A DNA stretch of 64,000 nucleotides from Mucilaginibacter roseus (GCF_021215455.1 NZ_JAJPWV010000001.1:682001-746000), one strand, 5' to 3'. Positions 38,520 through 48,193 are shown, counted from the stretch's first letter. Made by a program: numbers and translations. Notes: generated by a model not told the origin, from the letters alone.

Positions 38520-38924
38520 GGCAATTGAAGTTGTTATCGAAATATTGCCTGTAAGGATTTTGTGAATAGGGCAGTGGTCGGCAATTTGCAATAAGCGGTC
38601 AATTTGCTCCTGTATCAGTTCCCCTTTAAACGTGATCAACCTTTCTATCAATATCCCATCGTCTGTTTTAAAAAGCTCAAGATCAACCGTTATTTCATCA
38701 ACTATCCACATCTTACGGTCGATGTACATGCGTAATGTAATGCCTGTACAACTTCCTAAACTGGCCAGCAAAAGCCCGAACGGATCCATCCCAGTATCTT
38801 TACCGCCTTTGTCAACGGGCTCATCTACAATAATGGCGTTATTGCCACTGCTCACTACGGTTTGGTAAGCTTCTTTACGGGTGACTGATCTGGCCGTTAA
38901 AACGGGTTCTTTTTGTAGCGTCAT
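38517..38924 (-). CDS. OsmC/Ohr-family protein, first copy
   Basis: Peroxiredoxin-like OsmC-family protein of 135 residues that acts on organic hydroperoxides by family analogy. Cys 1 lies in GSCTGITLRMY (about 53) and Cys 2 in DHCPIHKIL (about 118), the two redox cysteines. It lies 16 bp downstream of the 136-residue membrane protein on the same strand, so the two may be co-transcribed. A second OsmC protein (46149) is encoded 7 kb away. Native substrate unknown. Confidence 0.85.
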   Translation of the reverse strand: MTLQKEPVLTARSVTRKEAYQTVVSSGNNAIIVDEPVDKGGKDTGMDPFGLLLASLGSCTGITLRMYIDRKMWIVDEITVDLELFKTDDGILIERLITFKGELIQEQIDRLLQIADHCPIHKILTGNISITTSIA

Positions 38925-38940
38925 AATAAATTGTCGTGCT

Positions 38941-39351
38941 TTATTGCAATTGCAACGCCTGCAACTCCCAATTGTTGGCCTTAGTGGCTAAACCGCCGTT
39001 GTATTTTAATGTTACGTTGAAATATTGCCTACTTTCTGAACCATCCTCAGTGGTCACATCGGCATATGAGCGGATAACATATATTGAATCTGAACGTTTA
39101 CCAAATTCAAATCCTTCGTCAGAAAATGAAATATTGTCGCCTTTAATTGATGGCTCCACAATTGTTTTGGCTACTTCGTAGGCATCTTCTTTTGATGGCA
39201 TGCCACCAAACAGGTTTTGCTTTTGTGAGCCAGATTGGGTAAAACGAACCAGAATGAGCCCGAATACTATAATAAGCCCGATAATTACCCAAACTCCTAA
39301 ACGGGCGGTTTTTCCCTTAGCTTTTTTAAGCTGGTGATAATCGTTGTTCAT
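38941..39351 (-). CDS. Single-pass membrane protein of unknown function
   Basis: Unrecognised protein of 136 residues. It has a short basic N-terminus (HQLKKAKGKTARLG), one transmembrane helix (WVIIGLIIVFGLILVRF, about 21-37), then a soluble domain of about 95 residues rich in beta-like stretches (FEFGKRSDSIYVIRSYADVT). This layout suggests a signal-anchored domain facing the periplasm. It lies between the PorP/SprF gene (35 bp upstream) and osmC (16 bp downstream), all on the minus strand. No function is proposed. Confidence 0.7.
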   Translation of the reverse strand: MNNDYHQLKKAKGKTARLGVWVIIGLIIVFGLILVRFTQSGSQKQNLFGGMPSKEDAYEVAKTIVEPSIKGDNISFSDEGFEFGKRSDSIYVIRSYADVTTEDGSESRQYFNVTLKYNGGLATKANNWELQALQLQ

Positions 39352-39386
39352 GATTTATAATTGGGCTACTAAAATATTGATTTTGC

Positions 39387-40409
39387 CTAATAAAAATCAT
39401 AACATCTTAATGCACCATTAAATCTGAAGTTGTTATCGCCATTGCCCGGGGTTTCATAAACTACGCTGCCTTCGGTTGTTCCGCTGGTGCCACCATAGCT
39501 AAGTTTTGACATTGGCACATCATGGCTAACACCAACGCGAAGTTTATCACCGCTTTCGCGGTTTTTGAAGATATCGAATATAAATGATACGACAACAGCA
39601 CTCGGCCCGCCGTTGCCACCGCGATACCACAACCCTGCGTTTACGCTGCGGCGCTTATATTGCACGCCGGCGCTGTATGAGTTCACGTTACTTTGTTTAT
39701 AGAAAACAACCGAGGGTATAACAAATGATTTTTCGTAATCATCCAGGTTGTCGTATTTATTCAAATCATAACGATAGCTGAGGTGTCCTGCAAAACGTAT
39801 GGGCAGCTTAACCGGTGTACCGGTGAATGATTCATTTGGACGGTTAAGGTGAAATGCCGAGGCCCCTGCCATAAACGGACCGGTTACCAGGTTAACGCCT
39901 AAGCCCGAATCAAAGTAAAATCGGCTGTTATAAGCCAGCAGATCGGCAGAGGATTGCTGGCCGGGTATAATACCATTGTTGGGGTCAATCTGATCACCAA
40001 AAACCAATTTACTCATATCAACCGACCGGTTGGTTGCACCTGCCGCCAAACCGAATGACAGAACGTATTCATCAGACCCTACGCTGTAAGAATAAAGGCC
40101 CATTATACTGTTTTTACGCAGATAGGCAGTTCCCTCACTACTACGTGTGAACATTAAACCAAAGCCGCCGCCAAAGCGGGGGATGTTGTAATCAATAGTG
40201 GCCGACAGGTAGTTCAGGTTGCCGGGTATGGTTGAGTATTGATTGCGATAGGTCAGGCTCATTCTTAATTTACCCTCAAACTGTCCGTTTAAGGCTGGAT
40301 TAAGATAAACTGGGGCTTGAAAAAATTGCGAATATTGATGATCCTGCGCAAGGCTATCAACAGCAACGAGCATCAGCAAAAAAAACAATAATCTGTTTTG
40401 TATTTTCAT
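39387..40409 (-). CDS. PorP/SprF-family type IX secretion outer-membrane protein
   Basis: Beta-barrel outer-membrane protein of 340 residues. A signal peptide (LLFFLLMLVAVDSLAQ, about 7-22) is followed by the family start DHQYSQFFQAPVYLNPALNG and repeated amphipathic strands. PorP/SprF paralogues often lie next to large type-B CTD adhesins and probably serve to display or anchor them. It starts 30 bp after the PKD/CHU_C gene ends, so the two form an operon. Upstream and downstream genes on the same strand are also close. Confidence 0.92.
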   Translation of the reverse strand: MKIQNRLLFFLLMLVAVDSLAQDHQYSQFFQAPVYLNPALNGQFEGKLRMSLTYRNQYSTIPGNLNYLSATIDYNIPRFGGGFGLMFTRSSEGTAYLRKNSIMGLYSYSVGSDEYVLSFGLAAGATNRSVDMSKLVFGDQIDPNNGIIPGQQSSADLLAYNSRFYFDSGLGVNLVTGPFMAGASAFHLNRPNESFTGTPVKLPIRFAGHLSYRYDLNKYDNLDDYEKSFVIPSVVFYKQSNVNSYSAGVQYKRRSVNAGLWYRGGNGGPSAVVVSFIFDIFKNRESGDKLRVGVSHDVPMSKLSYGGTSGTTEGSVVYETPGNGDNNFRFNGALRCYDFY

Positions 40410-40439
40410 CTATAGTTAGGCGTCTGTTTTATTATTATT

Positions 40440-43400
40440 TTATCTGATCAAATTAATTACACCGTTGCGTTTTGGCGGCGAGTTGCCGTATGACATGCCC
40501 TTCCATTCGGTGCCATTTATAAATGTTGCTGATACCTGCCATACGTAAGCCCCCTGAGGTGCAGGCGACCCTTTATAGGTGCCATCCCAACCTTCAATAG
40601 GTTCGCCGTTGGCGCCAAGTTTATCCGTTTCCCAAACAAGTTGCCCCCATTTGTTAAATATCTGCATGCGCCATTTGGCTATACCAGCGCCGCGGGCCAT
40701 AAAAGTTTGCAATACCGCGCTGCTGTTAGATGGTATAAAAGCATTCGGCAAAAACAACGTACCCGGCGTGCCCGATATAGTTACAGTTCTTCGCTTTTCG
40801 CTGGTGCAGCCCTTGCTATCGGTTATAATAAGCGTTACCACATGCGAGCCGATCTGCGATTGCGGGTAGGTGTATTCAGGGTTGCGCTGGTTTGAGGTGC
40901 CGATATTGTCGCCAAAATCCCACTGCCATGATACTACGTTCCCGTCAGACTCATCACGGAAAGAGAAATGGAAGTTTGGTACTTCAATTTCTAAACCTGG
41001 TGCTACACTAAAGTCAGCAAGTAATGGCGGCGATACCGCTATAGGGCGTGTAACCGTATTACCGCAATCTAACTGATTAGTAACGGTAAGAGTTACGTTA
41101 TAGTTGCCCGGCTGCGCGTACTGGTGTACCGGTTCTCTTTCAAGCGAACGAGGGGTTCCATCACCAAAATCCCATGAGAAGCGGGTGTTGGCATCTGTTA
41201 CGCCGGTGATCGTAAACGTATAGTTTAAGTTATTATCGCAATTTTCAACAGCGGCATTAAATGTTACATTTGGAATTGCGTAAATAGTTATAGGCTGTTG
41301 TGCCGATTCGCCTTGCGGGCCGCATGCAATTGTACCCGCTACAACTGATACGGTGTAAGAACCGGCATCCATAAACCGGTAGGTGTAATTACCTCTCGGT
41401 ACATTGCGTATCTCCTCAAGCAAAGTACCATCTTTATATATTTTATAGCTAAAGCTGTCACCGGTTGAGTTGTTCACAAACACGATATCCTGGCCAGCGC
41501 AAGCAGTAGGCGGCGATTTTTGTATGAACATACTGGCGATCAGGTTGCTTGGCACAATGGTAAAAGGCTGGTCAGGTGATGTGGTTTCATTACCGCATTT
41601 ATCAACCACGCGCATGCGTACAAATACCTGGCGGGTATTATTCGGGTCGGCAGCTACCGTAAAGCTTTGGTTTGATTTATCAGTTATCGGGCCAATGGTT
41701 TGTATAATAGCCTTGTTAGCATCAAGCAAATAATAGTAATATGCCTGATTGTTACCCGGCGAGCGGTTAACCAGCGTAATTGTTTTATCGCCCGCGCAAC
41801 CGGCGCTGGCCGTTGCCTCAAGCACCGGTATAGGAGAAGCCGGGCTTACCAATATAGTTTTAGTAACCGGTGGGAAAGTTTGGCAATCGCTCACCAGGCG
41901 AAGGCTTACCTCGTAAGATGCCTCTGCGCCGGTGGTAGATGGCTGATAGGTATGCGCTGGGGGCGTTTGGCCAGTATAGGTTGTTCCATCACCAAAATCC
42001 CATTGGTAGGTGCCATTTTCGGCAGGCGAGTTGTTAGTAAATGTTACAGTTGTAGGTCCGCATGCCTGTTGCGGCGTGGCTGTGAAATCAATTTTAGGGT
42101 TTGAGGGAATAACGGTGATCACCAGCCTGCGCGCGTCGCCCACACAACCCGAATTTACCGGCCTGATGATGTAAGTAACCGTAACCGCTCCACCATTCGG
42201 GTCAGTATTTTCTATAGTACCATCAATTACTGAGCTTGTTCCGCTAACTGGATAGCCCGATGCTGTTGCCGATGTGCGTGTCGGGTCAACTTCCCACTGG
42301 AAGGTACTGCCGGGTAACGTAGCCTCAATGGTATAACTAAACCGACGGTTGCTGCAAGCACGCAAAGTAAGCGGACTTGTTATTGTATTTGGCGGCGTAA
42401 TGCGTATGGTTAGCGGAGTTGTAATAGTATTACAAGGCGCTGAAAGGTTAGTGGTAACTACCAAATTCACGGTAGCTGTACCGGCATCAATTTCCGCCTG
42501 AGATGGCGTGTAAGTTGTTTCGAGGCTGTTGGCGTTAGCGAAGGTGCCGCCGCCTGTACTCTCCCAGCGGACACTTGTATAACTTCCATTAACCGCGCCT
42601 TTTATGGATACAGCGTCGCCCGGACAGTTGGAAACATCCGGCGTTGAAACGGTAATTTCAGGAGCGTTTTGAATGATGATGTTATGGGTAGATTTAACTC
42701 CGGTAGGGTTACAATCATTTTTGTGCGTAACGGTTACCTGGTATTCGCCCGGTCCCGAAAAGCGTAAACGAGGATATTTAGCCGTCACCGGATCCACAAA
42801 TGTAACTGTACCGGTGCCGCTCACCGTGGTGGCTTCCCAGGTGTAAGTTCCGGTAACTTCAGGATTAGTGCCGCTGAGATTTACATAAAAATCATCATCA
42901 GGATCGCTGCTGTATTGGCGTTGAATTGTACCACTACCGCAAATGCGGATTGGGCCTGCTTTAAGCTGAGCAACCGGAGTAGTGCTCAATGTAATTTGTG
43001 ATGTGGCCGTATCGGGCGCGCAGGTACCGGGGCCTTTAAGTATCAGGCGTACGGTGTAACGGCCCGGTTTTGTAAGGGTGATCTCCGGAGCGTTATCGCT
43101 TGGGCTGCCATTAATAGTGTAACCGTCGGTTGGGCCGGATACCGACCAGGTACGTTCAACCGGTACACATGAATTATCGACTGTTGAGGTATTAGTGGGC
43201 CTGAATGTGAATGAAGGGTTGCCGCATTGAGTAAAGTTGCCGGTATTGCCGTTTATGTTAAAGGCGGCTGTAGGCGGGTTTTGCACGCAAATAGTCTTTT
43301 CTATTACGTTGCTTGCGTCGTTGGGATCGGTTTGGCACGGACTGGTGGAAATTAGCACCAATCGAACTTTATAATTACCCGGACTGGTGAAATTGTAGCG

Positions 43401-44636
43401 AACATCAGTAGCGCCAAGTGTTTTATTTGAAGCGATAAGTGTACCGTTAACAAACCAGTTATAGCGTGCATTTGGGTTTTTACAGGTTGAACTGCTATTG
43501 CTCGGGTTGTCGCCGGGGTCAGATGTGTTAATAAAAGTAACTGTTCCGGTACAAACGTTAAGCCCGGCGTCGCCGCCATTTGCAGCTCTTACGGCAAAGT
43601 CTGTGTTGGCTTTACCAAGCACTTTTATTGGTGCAATTAAGGCTCCACCCGGGCTACAATAGGCGTTGCGGGCACGTATAGTTAAGCCAAAACTGTTGTA
43701 AAATGTAGTTGAATTAACCCTGATGTTGTTCCCACATGATGACCTGTCGTAGCTATGAGAGAATTCGCCGTTGTTGGCCAATATCTCACAAACGGTAAAG
43801 TCTCTTGATAAGCCATCACCCCAGGCAACGGTATAAATGTTACCTGGAAATACCCGGCGTAAGGAACTTGTGCCATTTGAAAGATCGGTATCAAAAGCTA
43901 TGGTGCCTTGCGGTAAACAGGCCGTTTGTACTTCGGTGCTGCGGAAGGCGTTTAAGTTTACGCGGTTATTTACCAGCATGTAGCTGCGGGTTGTTACCAC
44001 ACCGTTCGCTAAAACACCTTTTGCAGTTATGGTAAAGTGCGCCGCGGCTGCGCTGTACCCTGCATTAAGTGTTAAATTTTGTGTGGTGTTATCTATTTCG
44101 TTAGTTATCTGTGCGGTAACCGTGGCTGAAGCGTCTGTCTCATTAGTAATAGTATATGTAGTATTGCTATTACTGGTGTTCTCGCACTGGCCAAATACTT
44201 CGGGTTTGGTACTGTTAATGGTGATGGATGACAGATCAATAGGTACACCCGCCGCCGTACCTATGCTAAACGGAGCTGATACTGTGCTTGTTACTGATGG
44301 CGAGGTTGACTGAACGCGTAGGCGGTAGCCGCTGCCGGCTGCAATTCCTGATGGAATTGTACCGTTAACAAAGGTGGTGTAAAAATCGTTAAACGAACCG
44401 ATTAACCGGCCAGTACCGCTAAAATTACCGTTAGCATCAGAAAGGTATAAGTTAAATCGGTTTGAGGGATTAACAATACAACCGCCACTTACACTAATGC
44501 GGGCCGTAATGGTAGACCCGGGACCGTAGGGGCCGGGGTCGACAGCGCTAACTGTTATTACTTGAGCTGAAGCACTACGGCTAAACAGAACGGCAAAAAA
44601 AAGAACAGGAAAAAGTCTGGTAAAAATTTTCTTCAT
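40440..44636 (-). CDS. Giant PKD-repeat adhesin with type IX CTD (type B)
   Basis: Secreted surface protein of 1398 residues. It has an N-terminal signal peptide (about 1-25, ending SASAQ) and multiple PKD or Ig-like beta domains. The PKD turn motif (WDFGDGT or WDFGD) recurs at about 885, 1162 and 1241. The last 90 residues form a gliding-motility-associated CTD (LFLPNAFIPSN, FNKWGQLVWETD, GWDGTYKG, GAYVWQV), the signal that leads to the type IX system. It lies next to a PorP/SprF gene that starts 30 bp downstream. Adhesion or gliding is inferred; the bound ligand is unknown. Cysteine content is high (many single Cys per domain). Confidence 0.92.
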   Translation of the reverse strand: MKKIFTRLFPVLFFAVLFSRSASAQVITVSAVDPGPYGPGSTITARISVSGGCIVNPSNRFNLYLSDANGNFSGTGRLIGSFNDFYTTFVNGTIPSGIAAGSGYRLRVQSTSPSVTSTVSAPFSIGTAAGVPIDLSSITINSTKPEVFGQCENTSNSNTTYTITNETDASATVTAQITNEIDNTTQNLTLNAGYSAAAAHFTITAKGVLANGVVTTRSYMLVNNRVNLNAFRSTEVQTACLPQGTIAFDTDLSNGTSSLRRVFPGNIYTVAWGDGLSRDFTVCEILANNGEFSHSYDRSSCGNNIRVNSTTFYNSFGLTIRARNAYCSPGGALIAPIKVLGKANTDFAVRAANGGDAGLNVCTGTVTFINTSDPGDNPSNSSSTCKNPNARYNWFVNGTLIASNKTLGATDVRYNFTSPGNYKVRLVLISTSPCQTDPNDASNVIEKTICVQNPPTAAFNINGNTGNFTQCGNPSFTFRPTNTSTVDNSCVPVERTWSVSGPTDGYTINGSPSDNAPEITLTKPGRYTVRLILKGPGTCAPDTATSQITLSTTPVAQLKAGPIRICGSGTIQRQYSSDPDDDFYVNLSGTNPEVTGTYTWEATTVSGTGTVTFVDPVTAKYPRLRFSGPGEYQVTVTHKNDCNPTGVKSTHNIIIQNAPEITVSTPDVSNCPGDAVSIKGAVNGSYTSVRWESTGGGTFANANSLETTYTPSQAEIDAGTATVNLVVTTNLSAPCNTITTPLTIRITPPNTITSPLTLRACSNRRFSYTIEATLPGSTFQWEVDPTRTSATASGYPVSGTSSVIDGTIENTDPNGGAVTVTYIIRPVNSGCVGDARRLVITVIPSNPKIDFTATPQQACGPTTVTFTNNSPAENGTYQWDFGDGTTYTGQTPPAHTYQPSTTGAEASYEVSLRLVSDCQTFPPVTKTILVSPASPIPVLEATASAGCAGDKTITLVNRSPGNNQAYYYYLLDANKAIIQTIGPITDKSNQSFTVAADPNNTRQVFVRMRVVDKCGNETTSPDQPFTIVPSNLIASMFIQKSPPTACAGQDIVFVNNSTGDSFSYKIYKDGTLLEEIRNVPRGNYTYRFMDAGSYTVSVVAGTIACGPQGESAQQPITIYAIPNVTFNAAVENCDNNLNYTFTITGVTDANTRFSWDFGDGTPRSLEREPVHQYAQPGNYNVTLTVTNQLDCGNTVTRPIAVSPPLLADFSVAPGLEIEVPNFHFSFRDESDGNVVSWQWDFGDNIGTSNQRNPEYTYPQSQIGSHVVTLIITDSKGCTSEKRRTVTISGTPGTLFLPNAFIPSNSSAVLQTFMARGAGIAKWRMQIFNKWGQLVWETDKLGANGEPIEGWDGTYKGSPAPQGAYVWQVSATFINGTEWKGMSYGNSPPKRNGVINLIR

Positions 44637-44759
44637 TTAACTCCTAAAAAATGAACAGTTAGCTAACCTGTAAATTTTGCTTATGTTTTAGCAGAAGCAA
44701 AAAAAGTACTACTGTTATTTTTTACGGAATTAAGCTCAATTAGTTACATATTTTAGCTA

Positions 44760-45998
44760 TCAGGCAAAGAAAAGATAGCATACCAAGATAGCTGTAATTA
44801 CACCGGCAAGATCAGCAAACAAGCCCGCGGGAATAGCATACCGCGACCGTTTAATACCCACCGAGCCAAAGTATAAAGCCACGATATAAAAGGTAGTATC
44901 GGCCGATCCGTTAAAGGTACTTGCCAACCGCCCTGCAAAGCTGTCGGTACCAAATGTCTTCATGGTATCTATCATCATGGCCTTTGAGCCAGAGCCGCTT
45001 AAGGGTTTCATATAAGCTACCGGCAAGGCGTCAACAAAGCGGGTATCAGCGTTAAATTGGGTAACTACCCAGCGTACGCCATCGTTAATATAATCAAGCG
45101 CTCCGCAGGTGCGAAATACGCTGATGGCTACCAGCATAGCTACAAGATAAGGGATGATCTTCACGGATGTTTCAAAACCACCTTTCGCGCCCTCAATAAA
45201 AGCGTCAAACACGTCTATTTTTTTTCTCAATCCACCTAAGATGATGATCACCGGTATCAGGAACAGCAAAAAATTACTGGATACTTTTGATAGGGTAGTG
45301 ATTTCTTCTTTGCTAAGGTATGTGGTTACATAAAACACAAAACCGGCAATAAATGCGGTTAAGCCGCCCAACCATAACACAATTACGCGGTTTAATAAAT
45401 TTATTTTTTGCTTGATGGATACCGCGATTATGCCCGCTACTGTGGCAACGTAAGTGGCAATTATGCAAGGGAGCAGTACATCAGCCGGATCAGCCGAACC
45501 TAATATAGCCCGTTGCGCTATTATGGTTACGGGCAGCAGTTGCAAGCCGGATGTATGCAGCACCAGGAACATGATCTGCGCGTTGGACGCAGTTTCTTTA
45601 TCCTTGTTCAATTCCTGCAAACTGCCCATGGCCTTTAACCCGAGTGGGGTAGCGGCATTATCAAGGCCCAGCATATTGGCCGAAAAATTCATCAACATCT
45701 GGCCGGTAGCAGGATGGTTCTTAGGTACTTCAGGAAATAATTTTTGAAAAAACGGCCCAACAATGCGCGACAGGAAATTGATAGCGCCGGCCTTTTCCGC
45801 AATGTTAAGTATGCCCAGCCAAAATGCCATATTGCCTATTAACGGCAGGGCTATATCCATTACCGATGATTTTGATGAGTTGAATACCCCTTCAACCATT
45901 TGCTGAAAAATCTCGGTATCGCCCAGAAAAACAAGTTTAATTAAACCTATTATAAAGGCGATAACAAAAAAAGCAATCCAGATATAATTTAAGACCAT
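44760..45998 (-). CDS. SpmA-SpmB fused spore-maturation-like membrane protein
   Basis: Integral membrane protein of 412 residues. The first half (about 1-195) matches SpmA, with the nucleoside-recognition Gate segment (NMLGLDNAATPLGLKAMG). The second half (about 225-412) matches SpmB (PLSGSGSKAMMIDTMKTFG, DTTFYIVALYFGSVG). In Bacillus these are separate genes linked to spore cortex dehydration. This organism is expected to be a non-sporulating Gram-negative, so its job is different, perhaps small-molecule or ion transport. Monocistronic on the minus strand, divergent from osmC. Confidence 0.88.
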   Translation of the reverse strand: MVLNYIWIAFFVIAFIIGLIKLVFLGDTEIFQQMVEGVFNSSKSSVMDIALPLIGNMAFWLGILNIAEKAGAINFLSRIVGPFFQKLFPEVPKNHPATGQMLMNFSANMLGLDNAATPLGLKAMGSLQELNKDKETASNAQIMFLVLHTSGLQLLPVTIIAQRAILGSADPADVLLPCIIATYVATVAGIIAVSIKQKINLLNRVIVLWLGGLTAFIAGFVFYVTTYLSKEEITTLSKVSSNFLLFLIPVIIILGGLRKKIDVFDAFIEGAKGGFETSVKIIPYLVAMLVAISVFRTCGALDYINDGVRWVVTQFNADTRFVDALPVAYMKPLSGSGSKAMMIDTMKTFGTDSFAGRLASTFNGSADTTFYIVALYFGSVGIKRSRYAIPAGLFADLAGVITAILVCYLFFA

Positions 45999-46148
45999 TT
46001 AGCTTTGCAATACAAGTGGTGAATATAGCCTTTTTACCATCACACTAACAAATGCGGCAAAGCTTTGCATCATATAAAAAACATAAAGTCGACAACATTA
46101 CTCTACAAAACGCTCAAATTCATAACTTAGCCGATATATTTTAACACT

Positions 46149-46577
46149 ATGCCTAAAATTGAACTTTCACGCGTTCATGGCGATTATGGCTTTGAAGCGT
46201 ATGACGAAAACGGACACACCGTGCGTATGGATACCAGCCCCGAAAGCGGCGGCGATAACTTTGGCGTTCGCCCGATGCAGATGTTGTTGATGGGGGTTGC
46301 CGGTTGTTCAGCTATCGATGTAATCAGTATCTTAAAAAAGCAGCGTCAGGACGTGAAGGATTATAAAATGGTGGTTAACGGTGAGCGCGAAGCAGGTAAG
46401 GAGCCATCATTATGGCAAAAGGTAGATATTGAATTTCACTTATACGGAACGGTAGATGCTGATAAAGCTCAGCGTGCCGCGGAATTATCAATTAACAAAT
46501 ACTGTTCGGTATCGGCAACTTTAGAGAAAGCCGGCGCGGCAGTAACCTGGCAGGTGTTTATTCATCCGGCCGAGTAG
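46149..46577 (+). CDS. OsmC-family protein, second copy
   Basis: OsmC/YhfA-type protein of 142 residues. The two redox cysteines are visible (AGCSAIDVI, about 58; NKYCSVSATL, about 119), and the MLLMGVAGC stretch is typical of this branch. It is a different subgroup from the copy at 38517. It lies 28 bp before metZ on the same strand, which suggests co-expression with sulfur amino-acid synthesis. Peroxide or sulfur-compound detoxification is the family role; the substrate is open. Confidence 0.87.
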   Translation: MPKIELSRVHGDYGFEAYDENGHTVRMDTSPESGGDNFGVRPMQMLLMGVAGCSAIDVISILKKQRQDVKDYKMVVNGEREAGKEPSLWQKVDIEFHLYGTVDADKAQRAAELSINKYCSVSATLEKAGAAVTWQVFIHPAE

Positions 46578-46605
46578 TTTAACATTTTTTTACTCTTAAT
46601 TTTTT

Positions 46606-47787
46606 ATGTCAGATCAGTTAGACCCGATATCAAAAGCGATACGCATACAAACTTCAAAAACGTCTCAAAAAGAGCATTCTACACCGCTGTACTTAACCAG
46701 CAGCTTTACCTTCGAGAACGCCGAAACCATGCGCGCGGCCTTTGCCGACGAGGTGGATGAAAACATATACAGCCGTTTCAGTAACCCTAATGTTGATGAG
46801 TTTATAGCTAAGATGTGCGCCCTTGAAGGTGCCGAGGATGGCTTTGCTACAGCAACCGGTATGAGCGCTATATTCTCCTCATTTTTTGCTTTGCTAAAGC
46901 AAGGCGACCATTTGATTTGCTGCAGCTCGGTATTTGGTAGCACATTTACTATTGTTACCAAATATTTCCCGCGTTACGGCATCACCTGTACTTTAGTGCC
47001 TGCTGACGATAAGGCTGCCTGGGAAGCCGCTGTACAGCCCAATACTAAAATGGTATACCTGGAAACGCCTACTAACCCACAGATAGGGATCATCGACCTG
47101 GAATGGGCGGGGCAGTTTACCAAAAAACACAACCTTATTTTAAATGTAGATAACTGCTTTGCTACCCCGGTAATTCAGCGCCCGATTGATTTTGGTGCCG
47201 ACATTGTTATCCACTCGGCAACCAAGTGGATTGACGGCCAGGGTCGTGTATTGGGCGGCGTTATAGTTGGTCGTGCTGATCTGGTAAAAGAAATTTACCT
47301 GTACTGTCGCCATAGCGGACCTGCGTTGTCGCCATTCAATGCCTGGGTATTAAGCAAAAGCCTGGAAACGCTTGATGTACGCATGGAGCGCCATAGCAAA
47401 AATGCGCTTAAAGTAGCTGAAACCCTGGAGCAGCATCCGGCGGTATCATGGGTTAAGTATCCGTTTTTACCAAGTCATCCGCAGCACGAAATAGCTAAAA
47501 AGCAAATGAAAGCCGGCGGTGGCGTGCTATGTTTTGAAATTAAAGGCGGCTCAGCAGCGGGTGCCAAATTTCTTAATTCACTAAAAATGCTTTCGGTTAC
47601 GGCCAATCTTGGCGATACGCGGAGTATAGCTGCGCATCCGGCCAGTACTACGCATTCAAAGCTAACGGAAGAAGAGCGCCTGTCTGTAGGTATTACCCCA
47701 GGTCTGATCCGTATTTCCACAGGATTGGAACATGTTGATGATATAATTGCCGACATTAACCAGGCTCTGGAGCAAAGCACTAAATAA
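46606..47787 (+). CDS. metZ: O-succinyl/acetylhomoserine sulfhydrylase (MetZ-type)
   Basis: PLP-dependent trans-sulfuration enzyme of 393 residues that makes homocysteine from O-acyl-homoserine and sulfide in methionine synthesis. The PLP lysine lies in HSATKWIDGQGR (about 205-216). Also present are YSRFSNPN (about 54-61), the GMSAIFSSFFALLKQGD region, the DNCFATP stretch (about 180) and the C-terminal GLIRISTGLE. It could be cystathionine gamma-synthase or lyase type; the MetZ assignment rests on overall resemblance. Follows osmC by 28 bp and ends at a strong terminator. Confidence 0.85.
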   Translation: MSDQLDPISKAIRIQTSKTSQKEHSTPLYLTSSFTFENAETMRAAFADEVDENIYSRFSNPNVDEFIAKMCALEGAEDGFATATGMSAIFSSFFALLKQGDHLICCSSVFGSTFTIVTKYFPRYGITCTLVPADDKAAWEAAVQPNTKMVYLETPTNPQIGIIDLEWAGQFTKKHNLILNVDNCFATPVIQRPIDFGADIVIHSATKWIDGQGRVLGGVIVGRADLVKEIYLYCRHSGPALSPFNAWVLSKSLETLDVRMERHSKNALKVAETLEQHPAVSWVKYPFLPSHPQHEIAKKQMKAGGGVLCFEIKGGSAAGAKFLNSLKMLSVTANLGDTRSIAAHPASTTHSKLTEEERLSVGITPGLIRISTGLEHVDDIIADINQALEQSTK

Positions 47788-47800
47788 GATATCAAGAATT

Positions 47801-47855
47801 AAAAACAGCCTGCCTTATGCCAAATGTATCGGTTATAAGGCAGGCTGTTTTTATT
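47801..47855 (+). terminator. Terminator of osmC-metZ
   Basis: Perfect 17-bp arms (47801-47817 and 47836-47852), T-rich at the 3' end, with an 18-base loop. Confidence 0.9.
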
Positions 47856-48193
47856 ATAGTATAGCCGGTTTACAGTTGCTCATAGCAGCCCTTCTTAACT
47901 GCCAGCCTTTGCGGTCGGCTTGAATACCTCTTGCTACAAAGTGTATTTTATTGAGTGCACGGGCTTAGTTAATCTACTACGCTTTATTACCCGTTCAAAC
48001 GCACATTGCGAAAGTCTAAATCGTTTGGTTTTATTCGCTACTGTTCAATGAATTAATTTTAACGTTTCATTAAAATTTCATTAAAAATTGTAATCGTTAC
48101 GCCGTTTGTAACATTCGCTTTACAAATGGTGGCACCTGAATTGAACGGTCGGGGTGAGGCTTGTAGTATACAGCCGCTACTAATAACAATTAT
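47856..48193. other. Gene-free region upstream of the OmpA-family gene
   Basis: No coding frame or RNA gene was seen. It holds a perfect tandem 11-bp repeat (TTTCATTAAAA, 48065-48086) and an inverted repeat (TTTGTAA, 48105-48111, with TTACAAA, 48120-48126; 8-base loop). Both lie 70-130 bp before the OmpA-type start and could be regulatory. No TAnnTTTG box was seen at the expected distance. Confidence 0.5.

Noticed and set aside
38327..38524. 65-codon minus-strand frame
   Set aside because: It runs through the terminator hairpin of the candidate RNA into the OsmC gene; composition and context do not suggest a protein.
44760..45998. Evidence of sporulation
   Set aside because: SpmAB homologues are common outside spore formers, and no other spore gene is in the window.
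47860..47990. Possible tRNA or structured RNA after metZ
   Set aside because: No cloverleaf, CCA end or anticodon arm could be built from the sequence.
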